A stretch of DNA of 24,762 nt, taken from assembly GCA_003614735.1 (NCBI GenBank), contig KZ992638.1, positions 1 through 24,762 on the forward strand, given 5' to 3'. This document shows, piece after piece, positions 11,113 through 22,100 of this stretch. This DNA is from Thamnocephalis sphaerospora. Lineage: Eukaryota; Zoopagomycota; Zoopagomycetes; Zoopagales; Sigmoideomycetaceae. The notes beneath the pieces were generated by a model, which saw only the letters and a list, made by a program, of their open reading frames with translations, was not told where the DNA came from and did no database searches. Within the stretch, counting starts at the first letter, position 1. Each line of letters opens with the position of its first letter. The translations under genes were made by a program, and so were the position numbers.

Positions 11113-12637
11113 TTACAAAAAATAGTCGAGTGCGGGTGCGCGCGAAGGCAGGGTCGAAGCATTATCCTAGCGATATGCAAGGGTGCAGGCTTAGCAAAGA
11201 TCACGTAGACACCGCGCTGGAGCATACTTGCCTGCGTGGCTGCGGTGAAAAATAGCACCTCCTTATTGAGATGGTCGTCAAAAGCCAAGATCGAAGCCAC
11301 ATTACCGCATCTACGCAGCAGCAACAGTAGCAGCAGCGTCAGCCAACGCGTCTACTGATCGACCGACAACTCTGAACACTGACCGGTAGCAGTAGTTGGG
11401 CGCAGACCAGACTGTCACCACGGTGTCATCAAACATGCTCTTGTAGCCCTCCATGACCAGCTGATGGGCACGGGCTATCATGTGGAGATCATTCACCTGC
11501 AGAAACTAGACAACGTGGTCATCCGCCGGGGTAAGCATGTTGGCGCACTTTTGCTGCTACTGCCGCTGCTGCCGCTGCTTACCATGGCGGCAACATCGCC
11601 ACCAAAGAGGTAGCCGGCTCCGCGCGGGCTAGAGGCCCAGCCGGAGATGTCCTCCGGATCAGACCAGAGCAGATCGCACATGGGTCCGTCATGCGGCACT
11701 TCCTGCTTGCGGTCAATGTAGTGAATCTACGGGCGTGCTTTCGTGTCAGTGCCCATGCCTACACGCGTCTACGCTTTAGTCAGCGCCATGCCGACCTGGT
11801 CTAGCCGCGTGATCTTTGGCGAGAGTCCACCATGCACGCAGAGCACACGGTCATCGATGACCGCCGCCAGCGTGAGATAGTCAAACACGTCGCAGCAGTG
11901 ACGCCACACGTCCACCGAGCCGAACTTGCGCATGCACTCGTCGTAGAAACCGTAGACCTGCGTGATTTGGCGGCTCTCATGATTGCCGCGGATCAGCGTA
12001 ATCCGATCCGGATAGCGCACCTACATGGCCGACTACATTAGCGCTGTTCCCTTGCGCTTGGCGACCACCCGTCGACAGCAGCATAGCGGCTTACCTTGAG
12101 CGCCAGCAGTAGCAGAAATGTCTCCACACTGTAGAAGCCGCGGTCGACGAAATCGCCTAGACACGCCATTAGGCGTGGCATCAGGCACATGTGCCACCCT
12201 GTATGCACGTACCCATAAACAAATAGTTGGTTTCGGGGCATTCACCGCCTACGCGAAACAGCTCGATGAGGTCATGGAACTGGCCGTGAATATCACCGCA
12301 AATCTACGCCGCCGCATGGCATAAGCGGTGCGGTCCATGCTAGGTGACCGCTGGCGATGTAGCAACGGTCACAGCGGCTGCTTACCGTCACTGGCGCGTC
12401 AATTCGTTGTACATTGCTGCGACACGGTCAGCCTAGGCTAGCCACTGCTCCAGCGCAGTCATCGTACCTTTCTTGGATGAGAATCTCGCAGGCTTTATCG
12501 CATAGCTGATGCACCTCCTTTTCCGAGATGAGCTCGCATCGCCGCAGCCGCTGGATCTGCCTACAGTCGCTGTGAACCAAGGCACCTGTTTTTCCCAGCA
12601 GACAGCCGGCCACCTACGTGTCAAGGTCGCTGGACAT
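11113..12637 (-). CDS. PPP4C: Protein phosphatase 4 catalytic subunit
   Basis: PP2A-family Ser/Thr phosphatase (yeast Pph3), acting in the DNA-damage response and nuclear dephosphorylation with PP4R2/R3 partners. Ten exons on the minus strand: 12637-12618, 12560-12468, 12416-12386, 12303-12213, 12156-12095, 12020-11796, 11726-11583, 11505-11384, 11310-11232, 11166-11113; 921 nt, 306 aa (human 307). Metal and catalytic motifs are intact: [40 protein letters not shown] and [42 protein letters not shown] and [10 protein letters not shown] point to PP4 rather than PP2A or PP6. The last exon restores the conserved C-terminal DYFL, whose leucine is carboxymethylated in this family. Intron 9 (11167-11231) starts with GC. 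A start in the first 20-nt exon gives MSSDLD, as in PP4 (ISDLDRQIEQL). Confidence 0.97.
11167..11231 (-). other. GC-AG intron in PP4C
   Basis: A 65-nt intron with donor GCAAGT and acceptor CTAG, phase 0. Using the GT four bases further in gives an immediate stop and loses the tail. Only the GC donor joins the frame to the exon encoding DYFL and its stop, so the non-canonical donor is well supported. Confidence 0.85.
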
Positions 12638-12892
12638 GCTGCGTGACGGTCCGATCGCACAAGAGGCGACGCAGGCACCGCGGAGAAGGGTGAAGCGACC
12701 GGAACGGAGCGAGCGAATGCGCAGAGAGCAATGGACGCACGCCCAGTAAAAAAAAGGTTGGGGTTTAATGTTGACAACTGTCTCGCCGCTTCCTCTTTCG
12801 CAGCGCCACGACACACGCACACGGCAACGCGGCGAGCGAACCGCCTAATCAAACCCACGCGCACCCACGCAAACACGTCCACGACCAGCGCC
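12638..12892. promoter_or_regulatory. Shared divergent promoter region PP4C / TFC3
   Basis: 255 bp between the start codons of head-to-head genes. It contains an A8 tract at 12748-12755 followed by G/T-rich sequence, and on the TFC3 side a run of C/A-rich triplets. No TATA box is obvious. The promoter role is inferred from layout. Confidence 0.5.
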
Positions 12893-15800
12893 ATGAAGGT
12901 CACCGGTGTGCTGGACGAAGAAGAGCAGGGCTGGGCCATGGACGACCTGGTGGCGCACTGTCTGGACGAAATTGCCTATGACGGTGCAAATGGTAGCGGC
13001 AGTGGCGAGAACGCGTCAACGGGTGACGCGCAGCTGACAGCATGACGTACTACTTGTCACTTAGGCAGCGAAGCAGAGCGCGTGTGGGAGTTTGCGATGG
13101 CCTACATGGCTGCGCATAGCCCAGCCAGCACACTGCCTGTAATGGATGCGCCGATGCAGACCTATCTGTGGAAGATGCTTGTCGCGCAACCGCATGTTTC
13201 CGTAGCGGAGGCTGCCACGGCTGGCGAGTCGGGTCAGACTAGCCAGCCGGCTAAGAAGGGCGGTCGTAAATCGGCAAGTACGCGCAGCAGTATGCTAGAA
13301 AAGGGCACAAGCCAATGCTGACGATGGATAAACAGAAAAAGACCGAGGCGGCTGTAGTAGCAACGACAACGGCAACAGCACCTGTCACTGGTGCCGATAG
13401 AGTGCCGCCACGCTTAGTTGTCAGCTACGACTATCGCCGCCGGCTGATTACGAATGGATGTGAGGCAAGTGGGCGACTGACTGCCGGCATGGTTGTCTGC
13501 GGTGCCATGCTGACATTACCACGCGAGTTAGTCAACGATGATTACAGATGCGATCTGGCGACTCTTGGAGACGACGACCAGGCGGCGTGAGCGTGGCATC
13601 ACCCAGATTGAGCTGGCCAAAGAGCTCAAGATTGGGCCGCAGTCGGTGTTCCACATGGTCAAGCAGCTCACCAGCCTAGATTTGATGTGCGTCGTCGTCT
13701 GCCTGCACTCTGCGGAAGCGCTGTACTTACGCAAACATACAGAAAAAAGGTGGCCGTAGTGTACGGCAAGAGCAGCACCAACCTATGCTTGCACGAGCGC
13801 TTTGCCCACCGTAACGACTCGTATCGCGCATTGCTGATTGCCACTCAAAAGAGCAAGGGCGGCGGCCAGTCGGCCGATGACTACTTGGCTGCATTTGCAG
13901 GGGCGTTGCTAAGCAATCAAGCTCAAGACAATCTTCAGACGGACCTTATTCGCCAGGGCATCACCGATTTTCTATCCAAGGCAAACGGCCAAATTCTGCA
14001 CATACATGATTTGCGCAAGGCTCTGGTATGCGCAAACCACTCGCCAAGCGTGCATAGGCGTATCATTGCTGTGCTAACCAACTGTACCACGAATGGTCGG
14101 CACAAACCAGTTGGCCAGCGCCGATGATCCGGCCAGTCGTCGCTGGTTTACACGGACGATCGTGTACATGGACCTGAAGGGTTACATTGAAAAGGTGAAC
14201 GTGGCGCGCCCAGACGGGCAGGGCTTTGACAGATGCGTACGCCTGCTGCGACCGTACATTGTCACATCATCAGACACAGGTAAGCGATTGCGCAAATGCG
14301 GTAGATGCGCGTTGCTAGCTTATTGCTAACCCAACGTTGATACGCGCCATCTCCTGCTAGTTTCGAAACAACCAGCGCCTGTAGAGATGCATGCTGAATC
14401 AGATACCATTGGCATGGCAATCCAGCACTCGCCCGACATTCAACTCTTACGGCACATTTATGCGTCTGGGAGCAAGGGCATGACCACACAGGTACACATC
14501 GAAAATAGCTTGCGCCAATGCTCCGCATTGTACTAACACTCGGCGCAACATTAGGAGCTTCGCCCGCTGATAAGCTTTCCAGGGCTACGGCTGGTGCATC
14601 GTATTTTGGATATCCTGCACAACACCAAGGATACCGTCAACGCGCAGCCGATTGTGCGCGCAGTCGAGTTTGTTGGCCGACAGCGGCATTATCGCTACTT
14701 TTCACCCGCTGGCTATGAGGCATTTCGCAACCAGGAAGGTGTGCCGGTGAATGCACAGCCAAGTAAGCAAGCAGGTGCAACTCAGCTCGACACAGTAACA
14801 TTCAGCCCGATATCTTCGTCAGCGCCTAAAGGCAACGCTTCGCGCCAAGACACGTCGGCAACAACGTCGACTCAACAGAATGCCCAATCTATTCGTGATG
14901 CGGAGCACAGCGCCAAGCCGCAACCTATGCAGGTGGATGTGCTACCGGAGAGTGTAGGCGACAGTGCTACAGCCAGCGACACTGCCTTTGGCCAACCCAC
15001 GCGTAAGTAATGCACATGCGCACGCACTGTCCAGCACCATTAGTAACATTGCGACATGTACTCTTGTTGCGGCTGTTAGTTGCAGTCACCAGCCCATCGC
15101 AAACGCCACGCAAGCAGCACGGACACAGCATTATGCATGGTGTCAACAATATTACCGTGGACAAGCGAAAGGCCATCATACTCGACATCCTCAACGAGGC
15201 CAAGGTTATCATCGAGACGGAAATGGTGGATCGCTATCAGGAATGGCTTGCAACATCCGGACAGAGCAGTAGTTTCAAGATTGATAGAAAAACTATCCAG
15301 CGCACCGGCACTTCGCTAGAGAGTGAGGGGAAGCTGCGCAAGCTGATCGTCAGTGTACCGCTGTTGTCGGGTGAAGTGCATCGGCGCACACTTTACCTGC
15401 TTCCAAGCGTGGATCCAAACTCGGCAGTCGTCAAGGATTGCATACGCGCGCTGCAGCACGACGTGGTCCTTCGCAGCACAGGATCCAATGTTCGTAAAGT
15501 ACGCCGTATCGATGCTCATGTTGACCGTCTTGATGCTGGTGCTAGCGGTGCTAGCGAGACACCTCGTGGTACCACGGGCAGATCCGAGACTGTTCAAGGA
15601 GAGCCTAATGCGGAGGAGCGGTGGACGTACATCGCCGGCCGCTATGGCTGGTCGCGGCGCAGGATGATGCGTGCCAAGGAGCTACATCTGTTCTTTATAG
15701 ATCTGGTTGTCAGACGCAGCGAAGAAGGTGCTGGCACGGAGCTTACCGAGCTCTGTCAGTCTACACTTGATCCTGCGCGGGTCATCAACACCACGACTTT

Positions 15801-18800
15801 GTTCAGCGAACTGCCGCTGGGTCTCTACCTAAAGGCCATTGGCCACGGGCATCGTAGCGAGCTTCTGGAGCGTTTTCTCGTTGATACGCCGGGCGCCAAC
15901 AACTGTACGCTGGCCTCGCTGGATGTGGCAATGCGCCGGGAATTATTTGGCACAAACACCAGCTTTCGTGTACAGTTTCGCCGCTTGCTAGAGATTCTCA
16001 CTGATATGGAGCTGGTGCGCCCGTTGACGGCCGACTATACTTTGGTGCCGCTGGAACAGATTGATGCGGAACGCGCACGTCTCGTGCTCTACCCCATCTA
16101 TGAGATATGCCCACGCGCACCCATGCATGACTACAGTGCGCCTGGACCAGACCGTCCGATATTGCGGCAGGTGGCGTTGCGCACTGTGACGGATGCCATG
16201 CGTTTCTGGGATGAAGTGCAGTATCTAGCACTGCACATCCCCACCATGCTCGATCAGCCGTTCGAGGATATTCCGCGGGATAGTGAAGGCAAGCCGCTAC
16301 GCAAGCGTCGCCGTCGCGTGCCGCTCAAAACATCTCCATCCGATCGTTTGGCATTTGTGGTGGAGCGTCGCAACTGGGTGCGCACGTTACACTTTACGCT
16401 GGAGCAGCGCGCTGTGCTCAACGCATACATTGATCGGCAAGTAGGCCGTACGCCACTGCTGGACACGGCGCGCTGCGAGGAGATTGCCGCGTCGCTGAAT
16501 TTGTCCACTGCACGCGTACGTGCTTACTACAGCCACATTGAGGACAAACATGCACGGCTGCTACAGCGGTCCCAGAAGCGCCGTGTGCGGCGCAAGACAC
16601 GGCACGCTGGTGCGTCCGTTACGGCAGGTGGAGAGGAAAGTCTGGGTGTGTTGGCTAGCCTGAGTCGCCGCCGTATTGCGCGAAACCGGCAGGCACATCT
16701 GCAACATTTGATGCGGGCTGCCGAAGCACCGGCAGGCGAGGGTGCAGATACCGCAGAGTCTTTGCCGCAACGAAAGATAGTACACCGCCGCAAGTTGCCT
16801 TGGAATGCAGACGATGATGACCGGCTTTTGCACGCTATAGTGGTCCGGCGCACACTTGATCTTGGCAAGGTTTCATGGGTCAAGCTTGCTGCTGCCATAC
16901 CCGGCCAGGTCGGCGACGTCTGTCGGCGCCGTGCACTGGTTCTGCAGCGACATCCTGCAGCAATCGATCGACTGAATGATCTTACAGCCCGCTGGCCCAG
17001 CGTGCATGCTATCGGTCAATCCCGTGGTATACTCGCACCAAGCCAGGTTTGGCCAGATGCAAATGCAGGCAACGAAGAGTTTCTCAAGCAGGTGGACTTT
17101 TTCTGCAGCATTTCGGAGAGCGAGCCAGTGTAAGTGCAGCAGCAGCATGCGGCAGTACCTTTTTGCTAATATATTGCACGCTATGGCGCGGTAGCCGCGG
17201 CTCAACCGAGGTGGCAGAGCTGCCGCAGTCGCTCAAGGAGGCCCAAAGCAAATACAGCCTCGTCCCGTGTGCGCGCGGAACAGAAACGATCATTCGCGTG
17301 GACAACATACTGGACAACATTTTCACGCTGGCAGCACGCCATCGTGCACACCTGAGCCTGCCATACTTATGTCTACTGAACGAGAACGCAAGATACCCCA
17401 CAAGCTATAGCGGCGATGCAAACCTGGATACCCGCGTAATTGGTCTTACACGAGCGGCGCTAAAGGTGAGCGGAAGCTTTTCGTGGATTATTCGGACACC
17501 AGATTGCAACGGTTGCTTATCCACCTACAACATGTATAGATGGTCCTGCTGACCAAAGACGAAAAGTACGAGCCACTTGGTGCACGCAATATCCTCATGG
17601 CATTTTCGGACCCAGGCAATGGCGATGAAATGGTCAGCCGCGCTGTGATGCAAAGCTACGAAGCTGGCACGGTAATTCGTACGCGCTACGGACAATCGGG
17701 GCGCAATGTGCCTGGACGCAGCTTTACGCTTTCCGAAAAGTAAGCCGTGCAAAAGTATCTGCACTCTGCCGTACGCTCTTACAATTGTGCTCCGCACACG
17801 CTGCTCAACAGACATCGCAACATCCTAGAGGGTAGCTACGTGCCACACGTTTTTGAAGAAGCCACAGAAGCCTACCAAACGCTGCAAGCGCTATCCGTCC
17901 CTATCGGCTTCCCGCCCAACGGATATGTCATGGCATTCTTGAGCACACTAGCATGCGGTCAGGTACGGGCAAACAAAGCACCCAAATCGACAAAGCTAAC
18001 CTGGTGTGCTTGAATTTGCCCAGATCTCTGCCACGCCGTCTCTCACCATAGGCACAAGCAATGAAGCATTATGCTATCCCGAGAGGCCCATCGGTACGTA
18101 GAAATAGAGTATGATGACTGGCGCATTTACCAAAACAAAGCGCTGATGGCATATGTCGCGCAGAGACAACTGTGACCGTGGCCGGCTGTGCCGAATCAGC
18201 AAAGTCTTGTTTTGCAGGTCACAGCTACACGGCAGAAATGTCCCGCGGACGCACACAGACCGCACCTGCGACTTCTAGCAGTGTAGATGTTTGTGCACAG
18301 GTGTTACAGGCACTAGATGCCGCTGGAGAGTTTGGAAAGACGCTCATTGAAATCAAGGTAAACGCAAACAACAGTTGTATGCGCGAGTCAAATACTCAAG
18401 GTGTGCCATATCACAGGAAACCCTTTTGGACGAGACTATTACGAGTGCGCAGCTACTAGATGCTATTGGCGCTCTTGAGCATAGCAAGGCGATCGTCGCA
18501 GTTGGTGTCGACACTCGTCGCTATGTGATTTGGGCACACCGCAAACTTTGGATGGTTCCTACACTTACAGAGACTGGACGCAATGTGCCGAGTGCGGACA
18601 GGCTGGTGCCGCCACGCTCATGGTATGATATACGCGGCAATTGCAACGGCGACATCTTCTACAAATGCCGCAAGGCGGTCGTACAAGCGATCATGCAAAA
18701 GCCTGGCATCCAGGAGGTAAGCGCATCCAACTTTGGGCCAAACAGTGGGCGCTAACATCGCGGACTGCCATCGCCAATCGTTCTCAGTCGGACCTCCACC

Positions 18801-19093
18801 GCCAGCTGGGTCCTGCGCTGAGCTATGCAGAGCTGGCCGATCTGCTGGAGGATTTGATGAAGCGTGGTGTAGTTAGCCGCCGCTACGTGATTCGTCCACC
18901 GGCCGTGAGTCTATTTAGCGCACCACGCCGCTTCCGTGTCACTGGTAAGCGCCGCACGCCTGGTATTTGAGCTGCACGCATATAATTGCTTATACTGCTA
19001 TCGCGCTCTGCAGATGAACCCACGCTTGCTCGCAACGCTACGCCCTGCTATTGGGCATGTGCTGACGCGTTCATGGGTATTACCGACGCTTAA
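12893..19093 (+). CDS. TFC3: Transcription factor IIIC largest subunit (B-block binding)
   Basis: Recognises the B box of tRNA-type genes and recruits TFIIIB for RNA polymerase III. Seventeen exons: 12893-13022, 13065-13273, 13336-13464, 13532-13686, 13743-14025, 14111-14279, 14361-14491, 14555-15002, 15080-17129, 17195-17465, 17540-17739, 17812-17962, 18024-18093, 18164-18357, 18417-18716, 18788-18944, 19014-19093; 5127 nt, 1708 aa. The N terminus (LVAHCLDEIAYDG, then RVWEFAMAYM) follows the Tfc3/Sfc3 pattern. The B-block winged helix, about residues 160-210, reads GITQIELAKELKIGPQSV and LIKKVAVVYGKSSTNLCLHE. About residues 1120-1180 form a Myb-like helix set (LPWNADDDDRLL, VSWVKLAAAIPGQ). 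The C terminus carries the family block SWYDIRGN...QAIMQKPGI with a final winged helix. Introns 2 and 3 are best read as GC-AG. Longer than yeast Tfc3 (1160), shorter than human GTF3C1 (2109). Confidence 0.93.
13274..13335 (+). other. Probable GC-AG intron 2 of TFC3
   Basis: Donor GCAAGT, branch-like TGCTGAC about 20 nt before acceptor AACAG, 62 nt, phase 0 on both sides. An alternative GT donor four bases in would need a far acceptor (GCTGTAG near 13361), so the GC reading is preferred but not proven; the surrounding protein is a poorly conserved linker. Confidence 0.6.
13465..13531 (+). other. Probable GC-AG intron 3 of TFC3
   Basis: Donor GCAAGT, branch-like TGCTGAC 17 nt before acceptor GTTAG, 67 nt, phase 0. 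It joins LITNGCE to STMITDAIWRLLE, which leads into the B-block helix. The alternative GTGGGC donor with the acceptor at 13543 also keeps the frame but has a weak donor. Confidence 0.6.
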
Positions 19094-19117
19094 CGGTCTA
19101 ACTGGAGTGAGTGTATT

Positions 19118-19123
19118 AATAAA
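19118..19123 (+). terminator. AATAAA polyadenylation signal for TFC3
   Basis: A canonical AATAAA 25 nt after the TFC3 stop, inside the 65-bp gap to the facing RecQ stop. Cleavage 10-30 nt downstream would place the mRNA end at or inside the last RecQ exon. Confidence 0.55.
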
Positions 19124-19158
19124 CAAGCGACAGTTGCGCAACGACAAAGGACACGTGG

Positions 19159-22100
19159 CTACCGGCGCACGTTAAGCTTCACTGGTCGTATCAAGCTGTT
19201 GGCAGCCGGTGCAGCACTGCCACCACGACCGCCTCGCCCACGCGCAGCTTTGGCACCTCGGCCGCGACTACTCCCTGAATTGGCAGAGGTGGCGGCAGCA
19301 GAAGAGGTACCGTTTCTAGCTGCTGTTGCTCTTCCTGCGCCGCGACGTGCGGTATTGGAGGCACTTCTTCGTGCGGAGGATGACGTGTTTGCGGCAAACG
19401 CATCGCCAGTGCTTTCAAACACATATTGGCCCACTAGAGAGTGCATGCGATCAGATGTTAGCGGCGATCAAAGTGCGCGCATACCAATGAAACTTGCACT
19501 GCATGGCAGCTGAACCCTGCGCCGATTTTTTCATTTTGTTTGCAAATCGCTTGGTAGCATCCAGGAATTGCTTTCCGTAGCGATTGTATTTTTCTTCTGT
19601 AACACCTGCTATACCAAGCATCTCGACAATTGCTACGCTCGGTAAGTATGACCCCGTGCCCTTCCATAGCCATGCGATAACCTACATCCTGGCTTCTGTG
19701 CCGCCTGGATAGTATGATTATACATGCAAGGCAACAGTGGAGGTTGTCAGTACACCAAATGCTACATGAGTTTGCCGTACTTACCATGCGAGAAAGGATG
19801 ACATCGGTAAACACCGATGCTGGCTGAATACTGCGCTCAGCGCATATCTACAAATCGTCACACAGCAAGGATTCTGGTTATCAAATTAAAGTGCACTGCG
19901 TACACACGGGCGTTACCTGATCGCGCAGCTTCTTCAGTTCCTGTAGACAATGGCGCTGTAGTTCCGCAGGTGTACTCGCCGCACCGGCCGCAGTCGGCGC
20001 CACGGCTGCGTTTGGTACAGCGCGCCGTGTATTGTTCTTGGACCCTGCTGGGTTGCTAGCCACCCACTGATTGATTCCAGACACGGGGCGCGCCTGTGCA
20101 GATGCGTGCTGACGAGCGGACTTGCCACCCTACAGCAGCGTCAGCAATCAGGACCGCTCCATGGAATGCAGAAAGACTCACATTTACAAGCCAGGGAAGA
20201 ATGATCTGCTTGGTGCCGTCCATCACCTGCCGAGCGAATTTGCCCAAAACTAGATGCGACATGATAAAGCCCTGCCTGGACACCTGATTCCTCTCCTGCA
20301 ACACCTCTTTCAGCTCAAGCATACGGAATAGACGCTCGGCGTCCGTTTTGGCATACGATTTGCCAACGCCAAAATTCCGTGCGCGATCGTGCCCACTAGA
20401 CTTGGCCTTGGCACTGCGCACACCGCGAAATATGTCGACAAACTGAAGCAGCGTATGTTTGGCGCCTGACAGCTGCTCAACGAGTTCTATAACGCGCTGC
20501 GTATCCGCCGTCACATCGCGCGATTCGAATTTGAGATTGGCGCGGCAGTTGTCACATGTTTTGTGGCACTGCGCTGGATCAAATCGCTCGCCAAAGTATG
20601 CCAGCACCTGCATGCGTCGGCAGTCTGTCATATTCTCGCAATATTGAATGACCTGGCGGAGATTGGCCTTTTGCAGTGCCTTCAAGCGAAAGTCGCCATC
20701 ACCCTGGTCAATGAGAAACTCGTGCGTCTTCTTGTCGCCATAGCTGTAGAACAGGACGCAGGCGGCCGGCTGGCCATCTCGCCCGGCGCGACCTGTCTCC
20801 TGGTAGTAGCCCTCAAGCGACTTTGGTATGGAGTAGTGGATGACAAAGCGCACGTCTGGCTTGTCAATGCCCATGCCAAACGCAATGGTGGCCACGATCA
20901 CCAAAACACGGCCTGCCTGCCAGTCGCTTTGAACCTTGGAGCGCTCCTCCTTGTCCAGGCCCGCATGATAGTGTGTAACGGGCAGGCCATACGTTGTGCG
21001 CAACTTTTCAGCCACATCTTCGCAGTTGCGCTTCGAGGTGCAGTAGATGATGCCGGATTGGCCCGCATGGCTAGCGGTAATGTATGCATCAATGTCGGCC
21101 AGCAGATTCTTCTTCTTTGGACGCACTTCGTAATACAGGTTGGTGCGATTGAAGCTCTGCGAGAAGACATCACAGCCGCGCATGTTTAGGTTTTCCAGCA
21201 CGTCCATTTGCACCTTGGCGTTTGCCGTCGCAGTCAGCGCCATCATTGGCACGCCCGCATACTGCTTCTTCAAATCACCAAGCAGCTTGTAGTCGGGGCG
21301 AAAGTCGTGTCCCCATTGACTAACACAGTGTGCCTCATCGATCACAAAACGTGCCAGCTTCTGCTGGCCGTGCAAATGATCTAGCGCCTCCTGAAATTTG
21401 GGGCTCTTGGACATCATTTCGGGCGTAACGTAAAGCAACTTTGCACGCAGATCGTGCCTAAACACCTCGGAATACGAAAAGCGTCGCTGAGCGGCATCCA
21501 TGTTGCCGTTGATACACAGCGTAGGAATACCTAGGCTGACCAAGCGTTGCACCTGATCCTGCATTAGTGAGAGCAGCGGCGACACGACAATGGTGAGTCC
21601 ACGCGTGGAGCCAGACCCAACGACGGCTGGCAGTTGGTAGCACAGACTTTTGCCACCGCCTGTGGGCATCAGCACAAACACGTCGCGCCCAGCCAGCGTT
21701 GCGTTGATGGATTCAAGCTGGTTGCAGCGAAAGTCCTCCAGGCCAAAGACCTGAGTAAGCGCTTTGCGCACATCGCGTGACCACGGATGGTCCATGCCAG
21801 ATGCATCCTGTTGAGCGTGATGAGCTTGTCGTTGCTGAGAATCTCGAATTGGCAACAGTGGTGGCGACACTGGTCGAGCTAGCGAGTGCTCGTTTGCCGA
21901 ATCTCGCGAAATTGCCGCTGATGCCATATCATCGGCTCCAGACGTATCTGTACGCTGAGGAAATGAGTAATCGTGTCTGATGGCATTGTCCGCTGGAAGT
22001 AGCGCCTCATCATCGTCGAGAAATGCCATCAGATCCTCCTGCGGAATGTCCAGCTCGCCAAAATTTGGCGACTCCGGTCGTGGTGGCGGTAGTGGTGGCG

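Noticed and set aside
13520..13545. Acceptor at 13543 (GATTACAG) for TFC3 intron 3
   Set aside because: It requires a weak GTGGGC donor; the GTTAG acceptor with a GCAAGT donor and an ideal branch site is preferred, although not excluded by sequence alone.
19434..19515. A C-terminal frame of RecQ starting at its own ATG as a separate small gene
   Set aside because: It is an RG-rich tail in frame with the HRDC exon after removal of a short intron; it has no independent start context.
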